A stretch of 64,000 nt of DNA from an uncultured Cyclobacteriaceae bacterium (GCA_937958005.1 CALGOB010000040.1:1-64000); one strand, 5' to 3'. Positions 45,689-55,489 are shown, counted from the stretch's first letter. The notes: a model not told the origin generated them from the letters alone. A program made the numbers and translations.

Positions 45689-46690
45689 ATGAAAGCATTA
45701 CAATTAACAGATCAAGGGGATGATACCATCATCCTAAATGAAATTGATAAACCAGAACCAAATGCTAATGAAGTTTTGGTTCAAGTAAAAGCTGCTGCCC
45801 TAAACCATAGAGATCAATGGTGCAGGGAAGGAAAATACCCTGCTTTAAAAGTAGGGGTTACATTAGGATCAGATGGTGCTGGAATAGTAGTAGGACTGGG
45901 AAAGAACGTATCAAATAATTGGTTGAATCAAGAAGTAATTATTAATCCAAATATTGATTGGGGAGATAATCCATTGGTGCAAAGTGCTAATTACCATATT
46001 TTAGGGATGCCCTCTGATGGTACTTTTGCAGAATACTTAGTGATAAATGAAAACAGATTAGCTTTAAAACCAAAACACCTAACTTTTGAACAGGCTGCGG
46101 CTATCCCTTTGGCTGGAATGACGGCTTACCGTGCCTTAATGATAAAAGGAGGTTATCAAGACAGTTTTAAAGTGCTTGTTACTGGAATTGGTGGAGGAGT
46201 AAGTCAATCTGCTGCGATGATTTTGAGTGCTTTGGGTGGCAACTACTATGTGACATCAGGTTCTGAAGAGAAAATTGAAAAAGCAAAGACTTTAGGAGCT
46301 AAAGGGGGTTTCAATTATAAAGATAAGGGCTGGTGGAAAGATGCATTAAAAGTTACAGGAGGTTTTGATTTAATCATAGATAGTGCTGGAGGGAATCATG
46401 TAAATACCTATTTAAAAGTGATTAAATCTGCAGGTAAAATCGTTTTTTATGGCTCTACTGCTGGTGCTCCGGAGTCAGTGGATATGTTTCGTTTATTTTG
46501 GTCACAAGCATCTTTGATAGGATCTACGATGGCAAATGATGATGAATTTACTGCAATGATAAAACTAGTCACAGAAAATAAAATAAACCCTATTGTAGAT
46601 TCAATCAGACCTTTTGATGAGATTGTCAATGCTTTTAATGACATGAGAGATGCTAAACAATTTGGGAAACTCGTAATTAAGATGGATTAA
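45689..46690 (+). CDS. MDR-family NAD(P)-dependent oxidoreductase
   Basis: 333 residues of the medium-chain dehydrogenase/reductase superfamily. N-terminal GroES-like domain (AALNHRDQWCREG, GSDGAGIVVGLG) and a Rossmann domain (VLVTGIGGGVSQSAAMIL, GGFDLIIDSAGG). The zinc-binding Cys quartet of classical alcohol dehydrogenases is not seen, so a quinone oxidoreductase or enoyl reductase type is more likely. Starts 15 nt after dnaB. Confidence 0.82.
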   Translation: MKALQLTDQGDDTIILNEIDKPEPNANEVLVQVKAAALNHRDQWCREGKYPALKVGVTLGSDGAGIVVGLGKNVSNNWLNQEVIINPNIDWGDNPLVQSANYHILGMPSDGTFAEYLVINENRLALKPKHLTFEQAAAIPLAGMTAYRALMIKGGYQDSFKVLVTGIGGGVSQSAAMILSALGGNYYVTSGSEEKIEKAKTLGAKGGFNYKDKGWWKDALKVTGGFDLIIDSAGGNHVNTYLKVIKSAGKIVFYGSTAGAPESVDMFRLFWSQASLIGSTMANDDEFTAMIKLVTENKINPIVDSIRPFDEIVNAFNDMRDAKQFGKLVIKMD

Positions 46691-46718
46691 CTTTTTGATC
46701 CGCATGATGTATTAACCC

Positions 46719-46892
46719 TTTAATCCCTAGGGGAATTAATTCCCAAGTCAGGCATCGCCAACTTTTCCGCGAGCGCTGAAGCTTTGCGGAGACACCGAGT
46801 CACCCATTAAATTATTGCCCATAGATACCTTGTGCCTTTCTGCGAGTGCCGTAGCATTCTTAGCAAAGGTACTGAGTTGGGGCTGGTTCATT
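46719..46892 (+). repeat. Hairpin repeat, copy J (174-bp form with both hairpins expanded)
   Basis: First hairpin expanded with TTTTCCGCGAGCGCTGAAGC to GGAGACACCGAGTC, second with CCTTTCTGCGAGTGCCGTAGC to GGTACTGAGTTGGGG. The two modules share the GCGAG-GC-AGC layout. The end contains the stop codon of the following gene. Between convergent genes. Confidence 0.87.
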
Positions 46893-47211
46893 CATATTCG
46901 AATAGGAAATTCTGAAAAGCATTCTTGAGTTCTTTTAATGCATGAGAGTCTTTTGTCTTTTCAATTATAAGGATACCTGATTCAAAAGTGGACTTTGCCT
47001 TTTCTATTTGATCAGTTTCTATATATAGCTCTGCTAAATGATAATAAAGGGCTATATATTCAGGGTTTTTTGAACGAATTGACTCGAGATATTGAATTGA
47101 AGTAAGAGGATCTTCAAGTTTATGTTCTAAAGCAAGTGCATAGATAGAAAAGTAGTCATTTTCGTCTTCTTTTATAAACTGTTTTAACTGTAATATCCTT
47201 CCTTCGTTCAT
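46888..47211 (-). CDS. Small TPR-like protein
   Basis: 107 residues, entirely helical, with two or three tetratricopeptide-like units: SIYALALEHKLEDPLTSIQYL, YIALYYHLAELYIETDQIEKA, and a third partial one. Likely a protein-binding adaptor, partners unknown. Its stop codon TGA lies in the end of repeat copy J, so the C-terminus (FLFEYE) may have been set by the repeat. Confidence 0.72.
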   Translation of the reverse strand: MNEGRILQLKQFIKEDENDYFSIYALALEHKLEDPLTSIQYLESIRSKNPEYIALYYHLAELYIETDQIEKAKSTFESGILIIEKTKDSHALKELKNAFQNFLFEYE

Positions 47212-47289
47212 TAAGTTTCTAAATTCTTTATTTTAGGCAATTGATTAACTAACTTCACACAAATTTATATAACAAAAGTTAATTTGAAT

Positions 47290-48027
47290 ATGAATATATT
47301 AGTGTGTATCACCCACGTACCTGATACTACATCAAAGATCAGTTTTACTGATGACAATAAAAAATTTGATACAAATGGTGTTCAGTTCATTATTGGGCCA
47401 TATGACGATTATGCGCTTGCTAGAGCTGTTGAATTGAAAGAACAAAATGGTGGCAAAATTACCGTTTTGAATGTAGGGGAGGCTGAGACAGAACCAACTA
47501 TTAGAAAAGCATTGGCTATAGGAGCTGACGAAGCAGTAAGAATAAATGCTTTCCCTAAAGATTCTTTTTTTGTGGCGAATCAAATAGCTAAAGTTGCGAA
47601 AGAAGGAAATTATGATTTGATATTAATGGGTAGAGAATCTATTGATTTCAACGGTGGACAAGTTCATGGAATGGTTGGAGAGATGTTGGGGATGCCTTCA
47701 TTATCACCAGTTATGAAATTGGATATAGAAGGAAATACGGCAAAAGTAGCAAGGGAAATAGAAGGAGGTAAAGAGTATTTAGAAGTAACACTTCCTTTTG
47801 TAGCAGGTTGTCAAGAACCAATTGCTGAATGGAAGATCCCAAATATGAGAGGGATAATGGGAGCAAGGTCTAAACCTTTGAATGTGATAGAACCTGATAA
47901 TGATGAGGTGAAGACTACATTGGAAAACTTTGAATTGCCACCTGCAAAAGGTGCTGTTAAGATGATAGATGCAGATAATGTCTCTGAATTAGTAGATTTG
48001 TTAAAAAACGAAGCGAAAGTAATTTAA
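47290..48027 (+). CDS. etfB: Electron transfer flavoprotein beta subunit
   Basis: 245 residues starting at the ATG at 47290 (MNILVCITHVPDT); an earlier TTG opens the frame but the ATG is the family N-terminus. Typical segments are IGPYDDYALARAVELK and LILMGRESIDFNGGQVHGMVGEMLGMP. With EtfA it binds FAD and AMP and carries electrons from acyl-CoA and other dehydrogenases to ETF:quinone oxidoreductase. The etfA gene follows after 26 nt. Confidence 0.95.
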   Translation: MNILVCITHVPDTTSKISFTDDNKKFDTNGVQFIIGPYDDYALARAVELKEQNGGKITVLNVGEAETEPTIRKALAIGADEAVRINAFPKDSFFVANQIAKVAKEGNYDLILMGRESIDFNGGQVHGMVGEMLGMPSLSPVMKLDIEGNTAKVAREIEGGKEYLEVTLPFVAGCQEPIAEWKIPNMRGIMGARSKPLNVIEPDNDEVKTTLENFELPPAKGAVKMIDADNVSELVDLLKNEAKVI

Positions 48028-48053
48028 TAGCCACTCTAAAATTTAATAATTAA

Positions 48054-49010
48054 ATGTCAATATTAGTTTTTATAGAAACAGACGAAGGGGCGGTTAAAAA
48101 GTCTTCTTTAGAAGCAGTGAGCTACGCCGCTGCAATGAATAGCGGTGATGTAATAGCACTCGCATTTGGTGAAATTGATCAGTCAGAATTGGCTGCGACT
48201 GGTAAAAGCGGAGCAAGTAAAGTATTGCATGCATCAGATTCCCAGTTGAAAGAAGGAAATATTCAAGCTTATGCCACAGGTGTAGCAGCAGCAATGAATG
48301 CGCAGGGAAGTGATTTATTAGTTTTAGCAAAATCTTCTTTGGGTGATGCAGTAGCAGCTAGAGTTGCTATCAAAACCAATGCAAGCCTTGCGTCTAATGT
48401 TACTTCTTTACCTGATTTATCGAGTGGATTTCATGTAACTAGAAGTATTTACACTGGTAAAGCATTTGCAAAAGTAGCTTTAACGGGGGATAAAAAAATA
48501 ATAGCAATTAAAAAGAATGCTGTTGAAATTAAATTAGATGGTGATGAAGCTAGTGTTGAAGCTTTTAACCCAGAAATTCCTTCTTCTGATTTTAGTGTAA
48601 ATAAATTGTCGCAAGAAAAAGCGACCGGTGATGTCTTATTGCCAGAGGCTGATATTGTAGTTTCTGGGGGAAGAGGTTTGAAAGGACCAGAAAACTGGAA
48701 TATGATTGAGGATTTAGCCAAGACACTAGGAGCTGCAACAGGTTGTAGTAAACCGGTTTCAGACATTGGATGGAGACCTCATCATGAACATGTTGGCCAG
48801 ACAGGTGTTAAAGTAAGCCCTACTTTGTACGTTGCTGTTGGTATTTCAGGAGCTATCCAACATTTAGCAGGTGTTAATTCATCTAAGTTTATTGTAGTTA
48901 TTAATAAAGACGAAGATGCACCATTCTTTAAGGCTGCTGACTATGGAATAGTAGGTGATGCATTTGAAGTTGTGCCAAAACTAACTGAGGCACTTAAAAG
49001 CGCTAAATAG
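48054..49010 (+). CDS. etfA: Electron transfer flavoprotein alpha subunit
   Basis: 318 residues. The C-terminal FAD-binding domain is clear: VVSGGRGLKGPENWNMIEDLA, GCSKPVSDIGWRPHHEHVGQTG, and ISGAIQHLAGVNSSKFIVVIN. Partner of EtfB; same operon. Confidence 0.96.
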   Translation: MSILVFIETDEGAVKKSSLEAVSYAAAMNSGDVIALAFGEIDQSELAATGKSGASKVLHASDSQLKEGNIQAYATGVAAAMNAQGSDLLVLAKSSLGDAVAARVAIKTNASLASNVTSLPDLSSGFHVTRSIYTGKAFAKVALTGDKKIIAIKKNAVEIKLDGDEASVEAFNPEIPSSDFSVNKLSQEKATGDVLLPEADIVVSGGRGLKGPENWNMIEDLAKTLGAATGCSKPVSDIGWRPHHEHVGQTGVKVSPTLYVAVGISGAIQHLAGVNSSKFIVVINKDEDAPFFKAADYGIVGDAFEVVPKLTEALKSAK

Positions 49011-49014
49011 ATAA

Positions 49015-49614
49015 GTGGACAAAATTAAACTAGAAATATTGGGACTGTCTTCAAGTCAGACACAAAATGGATCTTTTGCATTAGTTTTAGGGGAATCTAA
49101 AGGTAATAGAAGGCTTCCAATTATTATTGGAATGTTTGAAGCGCAAGCCATTGCGATCGAGATTGAAAAAATAGTACCTAATAGGCCAATGACGCACGAC
49201 CTTTTCAAATCATTTGCTTATAGCATAGGTTTCGATTTGAAAGAGATACTGATTTCTGACCTTAAAGAAGGGGTTTTCTTTGCTAAAATTTTGTGTAAAG
49301 GTGATAATGGTGAGTTTACCATAGACGCTAGGCCGTCAGATGCTATTGCTATTGGTCTTAGGTTTGATGTACCTATTTTTACAAATGAATCTATTTTGAC
49401 AGAAGCAGGGATTGTACTTGCAGATGATGCTGATGATGAAATAGCTAAAATTAGAAAAACTGATGATAAGCCTGAAGAGACAAAAGAATCTTCAAATGAG
49501 CAATTGGACGAAACATCTCTTGATAAACTTGAAATTTTGCTTAAGGAAGCATTAGAAAAAGAAGATTATGAGAGGGCAGCCAAAATTAGAGATGAATTAA
49601 ATAAAAGAAGTTAA
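49015..49614 (+). CDS. Bifunctional nuclease family protein (DUF151) with UvrB/C motif
   Basis: 199 residues. The BFN/DUF151 domain spans 1-130 (LPIIIGMFEAQAIAIEIE, RPMTHDLFKSF, DARPSDAIAIGLR). A C-terminal UvrB/UvrC-type motif is at about 165-199 (EILLKEALEKEDYERAAKIRDEL). The start is GTG at 49015, 4 nt after the etfA stop, implying coupling. Plant homologues have RNase and DNase activity; the bacterial role is uncertain. A terminator follows. Confidence 0.88.
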   Translation: MDKIKLEILGLSSSQTQNGSFALVLGESKGNRRLPIIIGMFEAQAIAIEIEKIVPNRPMTHDLFKSFAYSIGFDLKEILISDLKEGVFFAKILCKGDNGEFTIDARPSDAIAIGLRFDVPIFTNESILTEAGIVLADDADDEIAKIRKTDDKPEETKESSNEQLDETSLDKLEILLKEALEKEDYERAAKIRDELNKRS

Positions 49615-49643
49615 TATCATTGTAACCTATATTTCTAGTAGCC

Positions 49644-49681
49644 AAAAAAACCAGTACTCTAATGATAGTACTGGTTTTTTA
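49644..49681 (+). terminator. Intrinsic terminator of the etfBA-nuclease operon
   Basis: Stem AAAACCAGTACT/AGTACTGGTTTT with a short loop and T-run. Confidence 0.9.
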
Positions 49682-49732
49682 TTGTTAATATTGCTGTCAT
49701 CCGTGAAAAAGAGATGCCCTGTTTTATTCTAC

Positions 49733-49760
49733 ATTATGCAATAGAAATTTGATGTAAACC
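49733..49760 (+). mobile_element. Fragment of the 185-bp MITE-like element
   Basis: The stretch ATGCAATAGAAATTTGATGTAAACC matches the end region of the MITE (ATGCAATAGAAATTTGATGCAAACC) with one difference over 25 bases; the outer TTAACCCGAAT end is degraded and similarity fades after 49760. Confidence 0.65.
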
Positions 49761-50215
49761 AGATCTAAATTGTTATAAAAGCCATCTGACTGGAGCTCGA
49801 TTAATCATTTTTTCCATTTTTTAGTTCTTAATTGGTACTATTAGATTTTGTCTGGGTGCATATTCAATTAATCAGTATAGAATAATATTTCATTTTTGTG
49901 TTTTTCAATGCTTCACCACTACTTCAGGAGTCTTTACTTAGGTGTAGTAGAACTATATAATGATTGATGAGATTAAAAAAACAAAACTAATAACCCTCCG
50001 CAAATGCGAGTATAGGTACAACCGTCTGTTAAGTGGTTGTAATGAAGAGACTTACAATAAGGATAAATTTTCTAATACATAATTCAGATTAAAAAAGACA
50101 TCTATTCTGATATTTATCGAGTGCAATTGTATGTCTATCGAAAAAAGAAATAAGAAACGATTGAAAAGACTAGTTTTATAACTGATTTAAACTACTAGAT
50201 ACACAATTTATTTTA
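49761..50215. other. Intergenic stretch before the sensor kinase gene
   Basis: 455 bp without a credible gene. A small stem ACAACC/GGTTGT around 50018-50040 is the only structure seen. Confidence 0.4.
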
Positions 50216-52897
50216 ATGGTAATCAAAAGGATGTTTTTTAAAATAGGTCTAATAGCAATGATGTTGTTACCTTTTCATGTTTTCGCACAGCAAGGGGCTA
50301 CTTATCAGAGTGCAAGTAGCCTATTGGAAGTTTCTTATGGTAAATTTGAAACTTCAAATTTTGATAAAGCCATTGAGTACGGATTAAAAGGATTAGCTGA
50401 GGCTGAAGAGATTCAAGATGATGGACTTAGTTTGCAGTTTAAAAGTATTTTAGGAAATTCTTACCTAGAAAATAAAGAGTATAAGATAGCTTCTAATTAT
50501 TTCCTTCAAATAGCTTTACTAGCTAAACAAGAAAAGAATGATGTGATAGCAGCAAATGGTTACATGGCTTTAGCTAAGGTTTATGTAGAAATGCAAGCTT
50601 TTAAGAAGTCAGCAGAAACTTACGATGCTGCAGCAGGATTTTTTGCCAAAACTGATGATAGCGAAAGTTATGTTAATGCAAAAACAGCAGTTGCTTTTAA
50701 TTATTTATTTGCTAAAGAATACAATTTAGCAGAGAACACCTTTAAACAATTAATTGATCGATTAAAAAATGATGAGTTTTATGTATCATCATTTAATGAG
50801 CAGTTAGGTATTATATATGAAGATCAGAAACAATATAATAAAGCAATTAATGCCTTGCAAGTGGTCTATAAGTTTTCCCAATCTGAAGGTGATCGGTCTA
50901 AGGAAGTTCAGGTAGCTAGGAAAATTGCAGAACTTTATACAAAGACTGGGAATGGAAGTAAATCCTTAGAGTTTGCAAAACTAGCATTAGCTAAATCCCC
51001 AAATAACATAGAAAGCAATAGATTACTGGGCGAAGCCTATATTGCTAATAAAAATTATGATCAGGCAATTACATCATTGGTTCAAACAGTAAATTTGGTA
51101 AGAGCTTCACCTAATGCTATACAAAAACCAATTGTATATAAATGGTTAGCTAAAGCATATCAATTATCAGAGAAACCGCAAAATGCTTTAGATGCTATCA
51201 AACAGGCAGAAAATGCAGTAGCGGGTCAACAACTCTTAGATGAAAAGGAAGAAATCTATAGCTTGGGGGCTGAGATAGCCGTTGCAGTAGGGGATATCCC
51301 TGATAGTAAGAGGTATAAAGCATTATACAACTCAGCTGTAGCAGCAAATAAGAAATCAAAACAACAAGAATTAGCTACCCTGATTCGTTATGATAACAGA
51401 GCTCGTGCTAATGAGAGTGAATTAACTTTGTCAATTGCTCAAAAATTCAGTAGTGATTTTGTGAATAAAAGTAGAGAGCTTACCGATGAGCGTGGTAGGC
51501 AAGCAAAAGAATTACGTTCAAAGAGTTTTGAATTAGCTGATACTCGAGAAGCAAATGCAGAGCTAAAACGTCTTCAACAGTATCAGGATTCGGTAATAGC
51601 TGCTAATCAAAAAACGGTGGCCGAAATTTCTAAAGACAATGAAGAGCTGTCCTCAAATATCAAAGAAATAGATAAGGAAAGGATAGATGCGATGAATGAA
51701 GTAGAGGCTAAAACTTACCTGATTACCCAGCAAGAAAAAATCTCGAAACAAGAAAGAGAAAAGGCGGCACAGGATAGGATATTTTTCTGGTCAGCTATAG
51801 TGGGAATTGTTTTGATATTAATGGTGATCTTATATGCTTATTTTAAAACTAATCAATCCAGAAAAATAATAACGCAACAAAATGTGAATCTTGAGTCACA
51901 GCAAAATGTGATCAAGAAGAGAAATTCCCAGTTGAAGAAAAGCTCTGATCATTTGTTGAAATCTAATAATAAACTTAAAAGGACTCAATTAAGTCTGAAG
52001 TCCTCGCTTTCTAAGGAACAGCAGATGAGAACCGAGTTAGAGTCAATTAATTCAGAGTTGAAGAATACACAAGTTCAGTTGATTCATGCTGAGAAAATGT
52101 CTTCACTTGGTCAATTGACAGCAGGTATAGCTCATGAAATTAACAACCCTATCAACTTTGTATTGAATAGTGCCAATATTATAGGGATGAACTTTGGGGA
52201 ACTTAAAGAAATTTTTGAACATTTTCTTGTAGTAAAAGAAGGTGATAAAATAGTTGAGTACAGTAAGACGTTAGACAAAGAAGAAATAAAAGATTCAATA
52301 GAAATAATAGAGGAAATGTTAGGGAACCTGAAATACGGTGCAGATCGAGTTACCGAGATTGTTAAGGGACTTAGGACCTTCTCAAGGTTTGACGAAGCGG
52401 AAATAAAAACAGTTGATATTCATGAAAATCTAGAATCCTCACTATTGATCTTGCACAATAAATATTCAGACCATAATATTGCAATTGTTAAAGAGTTTGA
52501 TGAAAAACTACCAGAGATAGAATGTTATCCAGGTCAATTAAATCAAGTTTTTGTGAATATAATAAACAACGCTATTGATGTGATTGCAAATAAAGAATCG
52601 CCTGAAATTACAATAGGCACCTATTTTGAAGAGGATAAGGTCATGATTTTTATTAAAGACAATGGGCCGGGAATCCCTGAAGACGTGCAATCTAAGATAT
52701 TTGACCCATTCTTCACGACAAAAGAAGTGGGAGAGGGTACTGGTTTAGGCCTTTCTATATCACATAGCATAGTTCAGCAACATAAGGGATTGATAACAGT
52801 CGACAGTAGATTGGGAGAAGGTACTAAATTCACTATAGCGCTACCAAAAAATTTATATAATAGCACCAATAAACAGCAAGCTGTTGCTGCAAATTAA
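50216..52897 (+). CDS. Sensor histidine kinase with N-terminal TPR array
   Basis: 893 residues. Signal peptide (about 1-25, ending VFAQQ), TPR repeats in the periplasm (about 30-380), a helical coiled-coil stretch, one membrane helix (FFWSAIVGIVLILMVILYAY, about 520-540), a second coiled coil and the kinase core. The phosphorylated His is H640 in GIAHEINNPINF, the N-box is QVFVNIINNAIDV and the G-boxes are DNGPGIPE and GTGLGLSIS. A signal sensed by or through the TPR array would pass to the two response regulators encoded directly after. No output domain is fused. Confidence 0.92.
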   Translation: MVIKRMFFKIGLIAMMLLPFHVFAQQGATYQSASSLLEVSYGKFETSNFDKAIEYGLKGLAEAEEIQDDGLSLQFKSILGNSYLENKEYKIASNYFLQIALLAKQEKNDVIAANGYMALAKVYVEMQAFKKSAETYDAAAGFFAKTDDSESYVNAKTAVAFNYLFAKEYNLAENTFKQLIDRLKNDEFYVSSFNEQLGIIYEDQKQYNKAINALQVVYKFSQSEGDRSKEVQVARKIAELYTKTGNGSKSLEFAKLALAKSPNNIESNRLLGEAYIANKNYDQAITSLVQTVNLVRASPNAIQKPIVYKWLAKAYQLSEKPQNALDAIKQAENAVAGQQLLDEKEEIYSLGAEIAVAVGDIPDSKRYKALYNSAVAANKKSKQQELATLIRYDNRARANESELTLSIAQKFSSDFVNKSRELTDERGRQAKELRSKSFELADTREANAELKRLQQYQDSVIAANQKTVAEISKDNEELSSNIKEIDKERIDAMNEVEAKTYLITQQEKISKQEREKAAQDRIFFWSAIVGIVLILMVILYAYFKTNQSRKIITQQNVNLESQQNVIKKRNSQLKKSSDHLLKSNNKLKRTQLSLKSSLSKEQQMRTELESINSELKNTQVQLIHAEKMSSLGQLTAGIAHEINNPINFVLNSANIIGMNFGELKEIFEHFLVVKEGDKIVEYSKTLDKEEIKDSIEIIEEMLGNLKYGADRVTEIVKGLRTFSRFDEAEIKTVDIHENLESSLLILHNKYSDHNIAIVKEFDEKLPEIECYPGQLNQVFVNIINNAIDVIANKESPEITIGTYFEEDKVMIFIKDNGPGIPEDVQSKIFDPFFTTKEVGEGTGLGLSISHSIVQQHKGLITVDSRLGEGTKFTIALPKNLYNSTNKQQAVAAN

Positions 52898-52903
52898 CTG
52901 GGA

Positions 52904-54079
52904 ATGAGATTAGATAATGATAGGCTTGATATTCGTGCAGTCAATAAGCACAATATTTTATATGTAGATGATGAAATTATCAATTTAAAAGTTTTTAAGG
53001 AAACTTTTAAAAGGTATTATAACGTATTCTTGGCTCAATCAGGAAAAGAAGGGTTGAAAATTTTAGACGAAGTTAAAATAGATCTGGTAATTACCGATCA
53101 AAGAATGCCTGAAATGTCAGGAACTAAGTTTTTGGAAAAAGTAGTTCATAAATACCCAGAAGTATTAAGGATGATTATGACTGGTCACTCTGATCTGGAA
53201 GTTATTATTGAATCTATCAATGACTTTGGTGTTCATCAATACATTACCAAACCATGGAATTCTGAATCATTAAAAAATACTTTTGATACTTTTCTAAATA
53301 AACAGAATAAAGAACTTTCCAAGAAGCAGGATATAGAAGCTGTAAATGCAAGTGATGAAGACAAGTTAAGCGCTTATGCCAAGTCCTTAATTGGATTTAA
53401 GAAGCTGAGAACGGATGTTATTAGAGAGCATTTTGATAATCCGATCATTATTAATTATTCTAAAGAGTGTGAAGGAAAGGAAAACATATTTATCCATGAA
53501 TTCAAAAATCAAGATAGTTTTCTTTTTTTAATGGTTAACTGCTCTGTGAATCATGTAGAAGGCAGTTTAATTAAGTCATTTATTCTCGAATATGCAAAAG
53601 ACTATGTAATTGGTAACAAAGTTTTTAACCCAATTGATTTTTTTAATTATTTATCAAAAATTAATGACCAAGTAGTTAAGCAGCATTTTTATGATGACAT
53701 TAATATTGGAATGACGGTGTTTTTCAGTCATAAAGAGAAGCCAAACGACTGGGTAATTACCAATTCCGATATGATATTTGGCTATAAAGAAGGTCAAATA
53801 GTTAATTTTGAAGAAAGTGAAACAAATGGAGTGCAACTCTCTAGTAATGAGGCTAAAATATATAAATTGAACGCTGAGGCATGTGATAAAATTTATGTTT
53901 ATACGATAGATACCATAACTGATAAAGATGTTTTTGAAGGAAACTTATTACATCTTTTAGATAGTAATTTAGCGGTCTCTTATGGGGAGAAATTAATCGC
54001 TTTGCAATCATTTCTAAACTCGTCTATATCTGAAAGTGGGGTTGACAAGTTTTGCATGGTAGGCTTAGATTACGCCTAA
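52904..54079 (+). CDS. Response regulator with degenerate PP2C-like output domain (first copy)
   Basis: 391 residues. Receiver domain (15-130): acidic pair D22 D23, phosphoacceptor D65 (VITDQRMPEM), T93 and K116. The C-terminal domain (about 195-391) follows the strand and helix pattern of SpoIIE/PP2C phosphatases but lacks metal ligands: the Asp of ADCTGHG is N212 (VNCSVNHVEG) and the final DD is DK (VDKF, 380-383). It should therefore not be an active phosphatase; E. coli RssB has this layout of receiver plus pseudo-PP2C and works as an adaptor. Starts 6 nt after the kinase gene. Confidence 0.83.
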   Translation: MRLDNDRLDIRAVNKHNILYVDDEIINLKVFKETFKRYYNVFLAQSGKEGLKILDEVKIDLVITDQRMPEMSGTKFLEKVVHKYPEVLRMIMTGHSDLEVIIESINDFGVHQYITKPWNSESLKNTFDTFLNKQNKELSKKQDIEAVNASDEDKLSAYAKSLIGFKKLRTDVIREHFDNPIIINYSKECEGKENIFIHEFKNQDSFLFLMVNCSVNHVEGSLIKSFILEYAKDYVIGNKVFNPIDFFNYLSKINDQVVKQHFYDDINIGMTVFFSHKEKPNDWVITNSDMIFGYKEGQIVNFEESETNGVQLSSNEAKIYKLNAEACDKIYVYTIDTITDKDVFEGNLLHLLDSNLAVSYGEKLIALQSFLNSSISESGVDKFCMVGLDYA

Positions 54080-54167
54080 CTTTACTATATTTACCTATCA
54101 GCTATATGGAAAAATAGTTAGTCAATCTTTAAGTTAAGAATGACGTTAATATTAGAAATTTTCCATA

Positions 54168-55322
54168 ATGACAAGTCAAAATACAATTAAGAGCAAAGAA
54201 GCTTTAATCAAGCCTAATATTTTATATGTAGATGATGAAGAGATCAATTTAAAGGTTTTTAAATCAACTTTTAAAAGACATTATAATGTATTTGTAAGTA
54301 CTTCAGCTTATGAAGCAATAGACCTATTGAAGGAGCAAGATATTCAATTGATCGTTACTGATCAAAGGATGCCTGAAATGAATGGGACGGAACTTCTCTC
54401 TAAAGTAATTCCGAATCACCCTGATATTTTGAGAATGATTATGACTGGTTTTAGTGATCTTGAGGTGATTATTAGAGCAGTAAATGAATTTGGAATACAT
54501 CAGTACATTACTAAACCTTGGGATTTTGATTCCTTAAAAGCAGTTTTTGATGATTTTTTAATCAAACCAAAAGTAGAAGGGAGTAGGGAAAAAGCTATTT
54601 CCTATGACAGCACGCATATCACTAAGTATGCCGAAGTAATAGTCAACAAAAGAAATACTGAAGATTTTGATTTAATCAAAAAATACTTTAAAAATACAAC
54701 TCTGATGAATCATTCTACGAGTTGCAACGGCGAGAAGAATTATTTTATACATGAGTTTAAAAAAGGAGATGCAGTTTTAGCATTTATTGCAAGTAGTAGT
54801 GTAGTTGGAATAAGGGGTAGCATGATCAAATCTTTTGTTGGTGATATGGCCAAAGATTTATTACTATCTAAGAATGCATTTAACCCTGTTAATTTCTTTA
54901 GAAGTCTTTGTAAATCCACTAACAGTTTTCTCAAAGATATAGAAGTAGAGGACGAAGAGATTAATATTCAAATGATCTATAAGCATACCATTAAGCCTAG
55001 TACTTGGGTGCTGACTAATAAATCCAAGATACTGACGTTGAAGGACGATAAGTTTGTAGAATTGCCAGTGCATTCAACTAAGCCGGACGAAAAATTAGTG
55101 ATCTATAGATTAGATCCAAGTGTTTGCGATAAATTTTATTTGTATTACATAGATGGTCAAAATAAAGGGGTAGCAATTGAATCAGAATTAGGACAAAGAA
55201 TCCTTGATTTAAATACTGGGCAACAAGACGATTTATCAAATATAGAATTACAATCTTATATGGATCACTTATCAGCCAATGCAGATATTGATAAGTTCTC
55301 AATATTATCAGTTGAATTATAA
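54168..55322 (+). CDS. Response regulator with degenerate PP2C-like output domain (second copy)
   Basis: 384 residues, a paralogue of the preceding gene with the same layout. Receiver: D22 D23, D65, T93, K116 all present. In the PP2C-like region the first metal Asp is S209 (ASSSVVGIRG) and the last DD is again DK (IDKF); the YTDG motif reads YYIDG with a possible one-residue shift. The two copies have diverged widely outside the receiver, which suggests distinct partners. It is preceded by an 88-bp gap and followed immediately by a reverse repeat copy. Confidence 0.83.
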   Translation: MTSQNTIKSKEALIKPNILYVDDEEINLKVFKSTFKRHYNVFVSTSAYEAIDLLKEQDIQLIVTDQRMPEMNGTELLSKVIPNHPDILRMIMTGFSDLEVIIRAVNEFGIHQYITKPWDFDSLKAVFDDFLIKPKVEGSREKAISYDSTHITKYAEVIVNKRNTEDFDLIKKYFKNTTLMNHSTSCNGEKNYFIHEFKKGDAVLAFIASSSVVGIRGSMIKSFVGDMAKDLLLSKNAFNPVNFFRSLCKSTNSFLKDIEVEDEEINIQMIYKHTIKPSTWVLTNKSKILTLKDDKFVELPVHSTKPDEKLVIYRLDPSVCDKFYLYYIDGQNKGVAIESELGQRILDLNTGQQDDLSNIELQSYMDHLSANADIDKFSILSVEL

Positions 55323-55326
55323 TCCT

Positions 55327-55423
55327 AATGAACCAACCCCGACCCAAGGGTACGGGGTATCTATGGGCAATAATTTAATGATCGACTCAAGAGTCGGGGA
55401 ATTAATATCCCTTAGGGATTAAA
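55327..55423 (-). repeat. Hairpin repeat, copy K (97-bp form, reverse)
   Basis: A complete compact copy in reverse orientation, beginning AATGAACCAACCCCGACCC and ending CCCTTAGGGATTAAA, 4 nt after the stop of the second response regulator and 67 bp before the nupC-type gene. Confidence 0.93.
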
Positions 55424-55489
55424 ATATTTTTCAATACTTGCCTTTGCTTTGAACTCTAATTGCTTATTTTCGGACTTAAATTAAACAAT

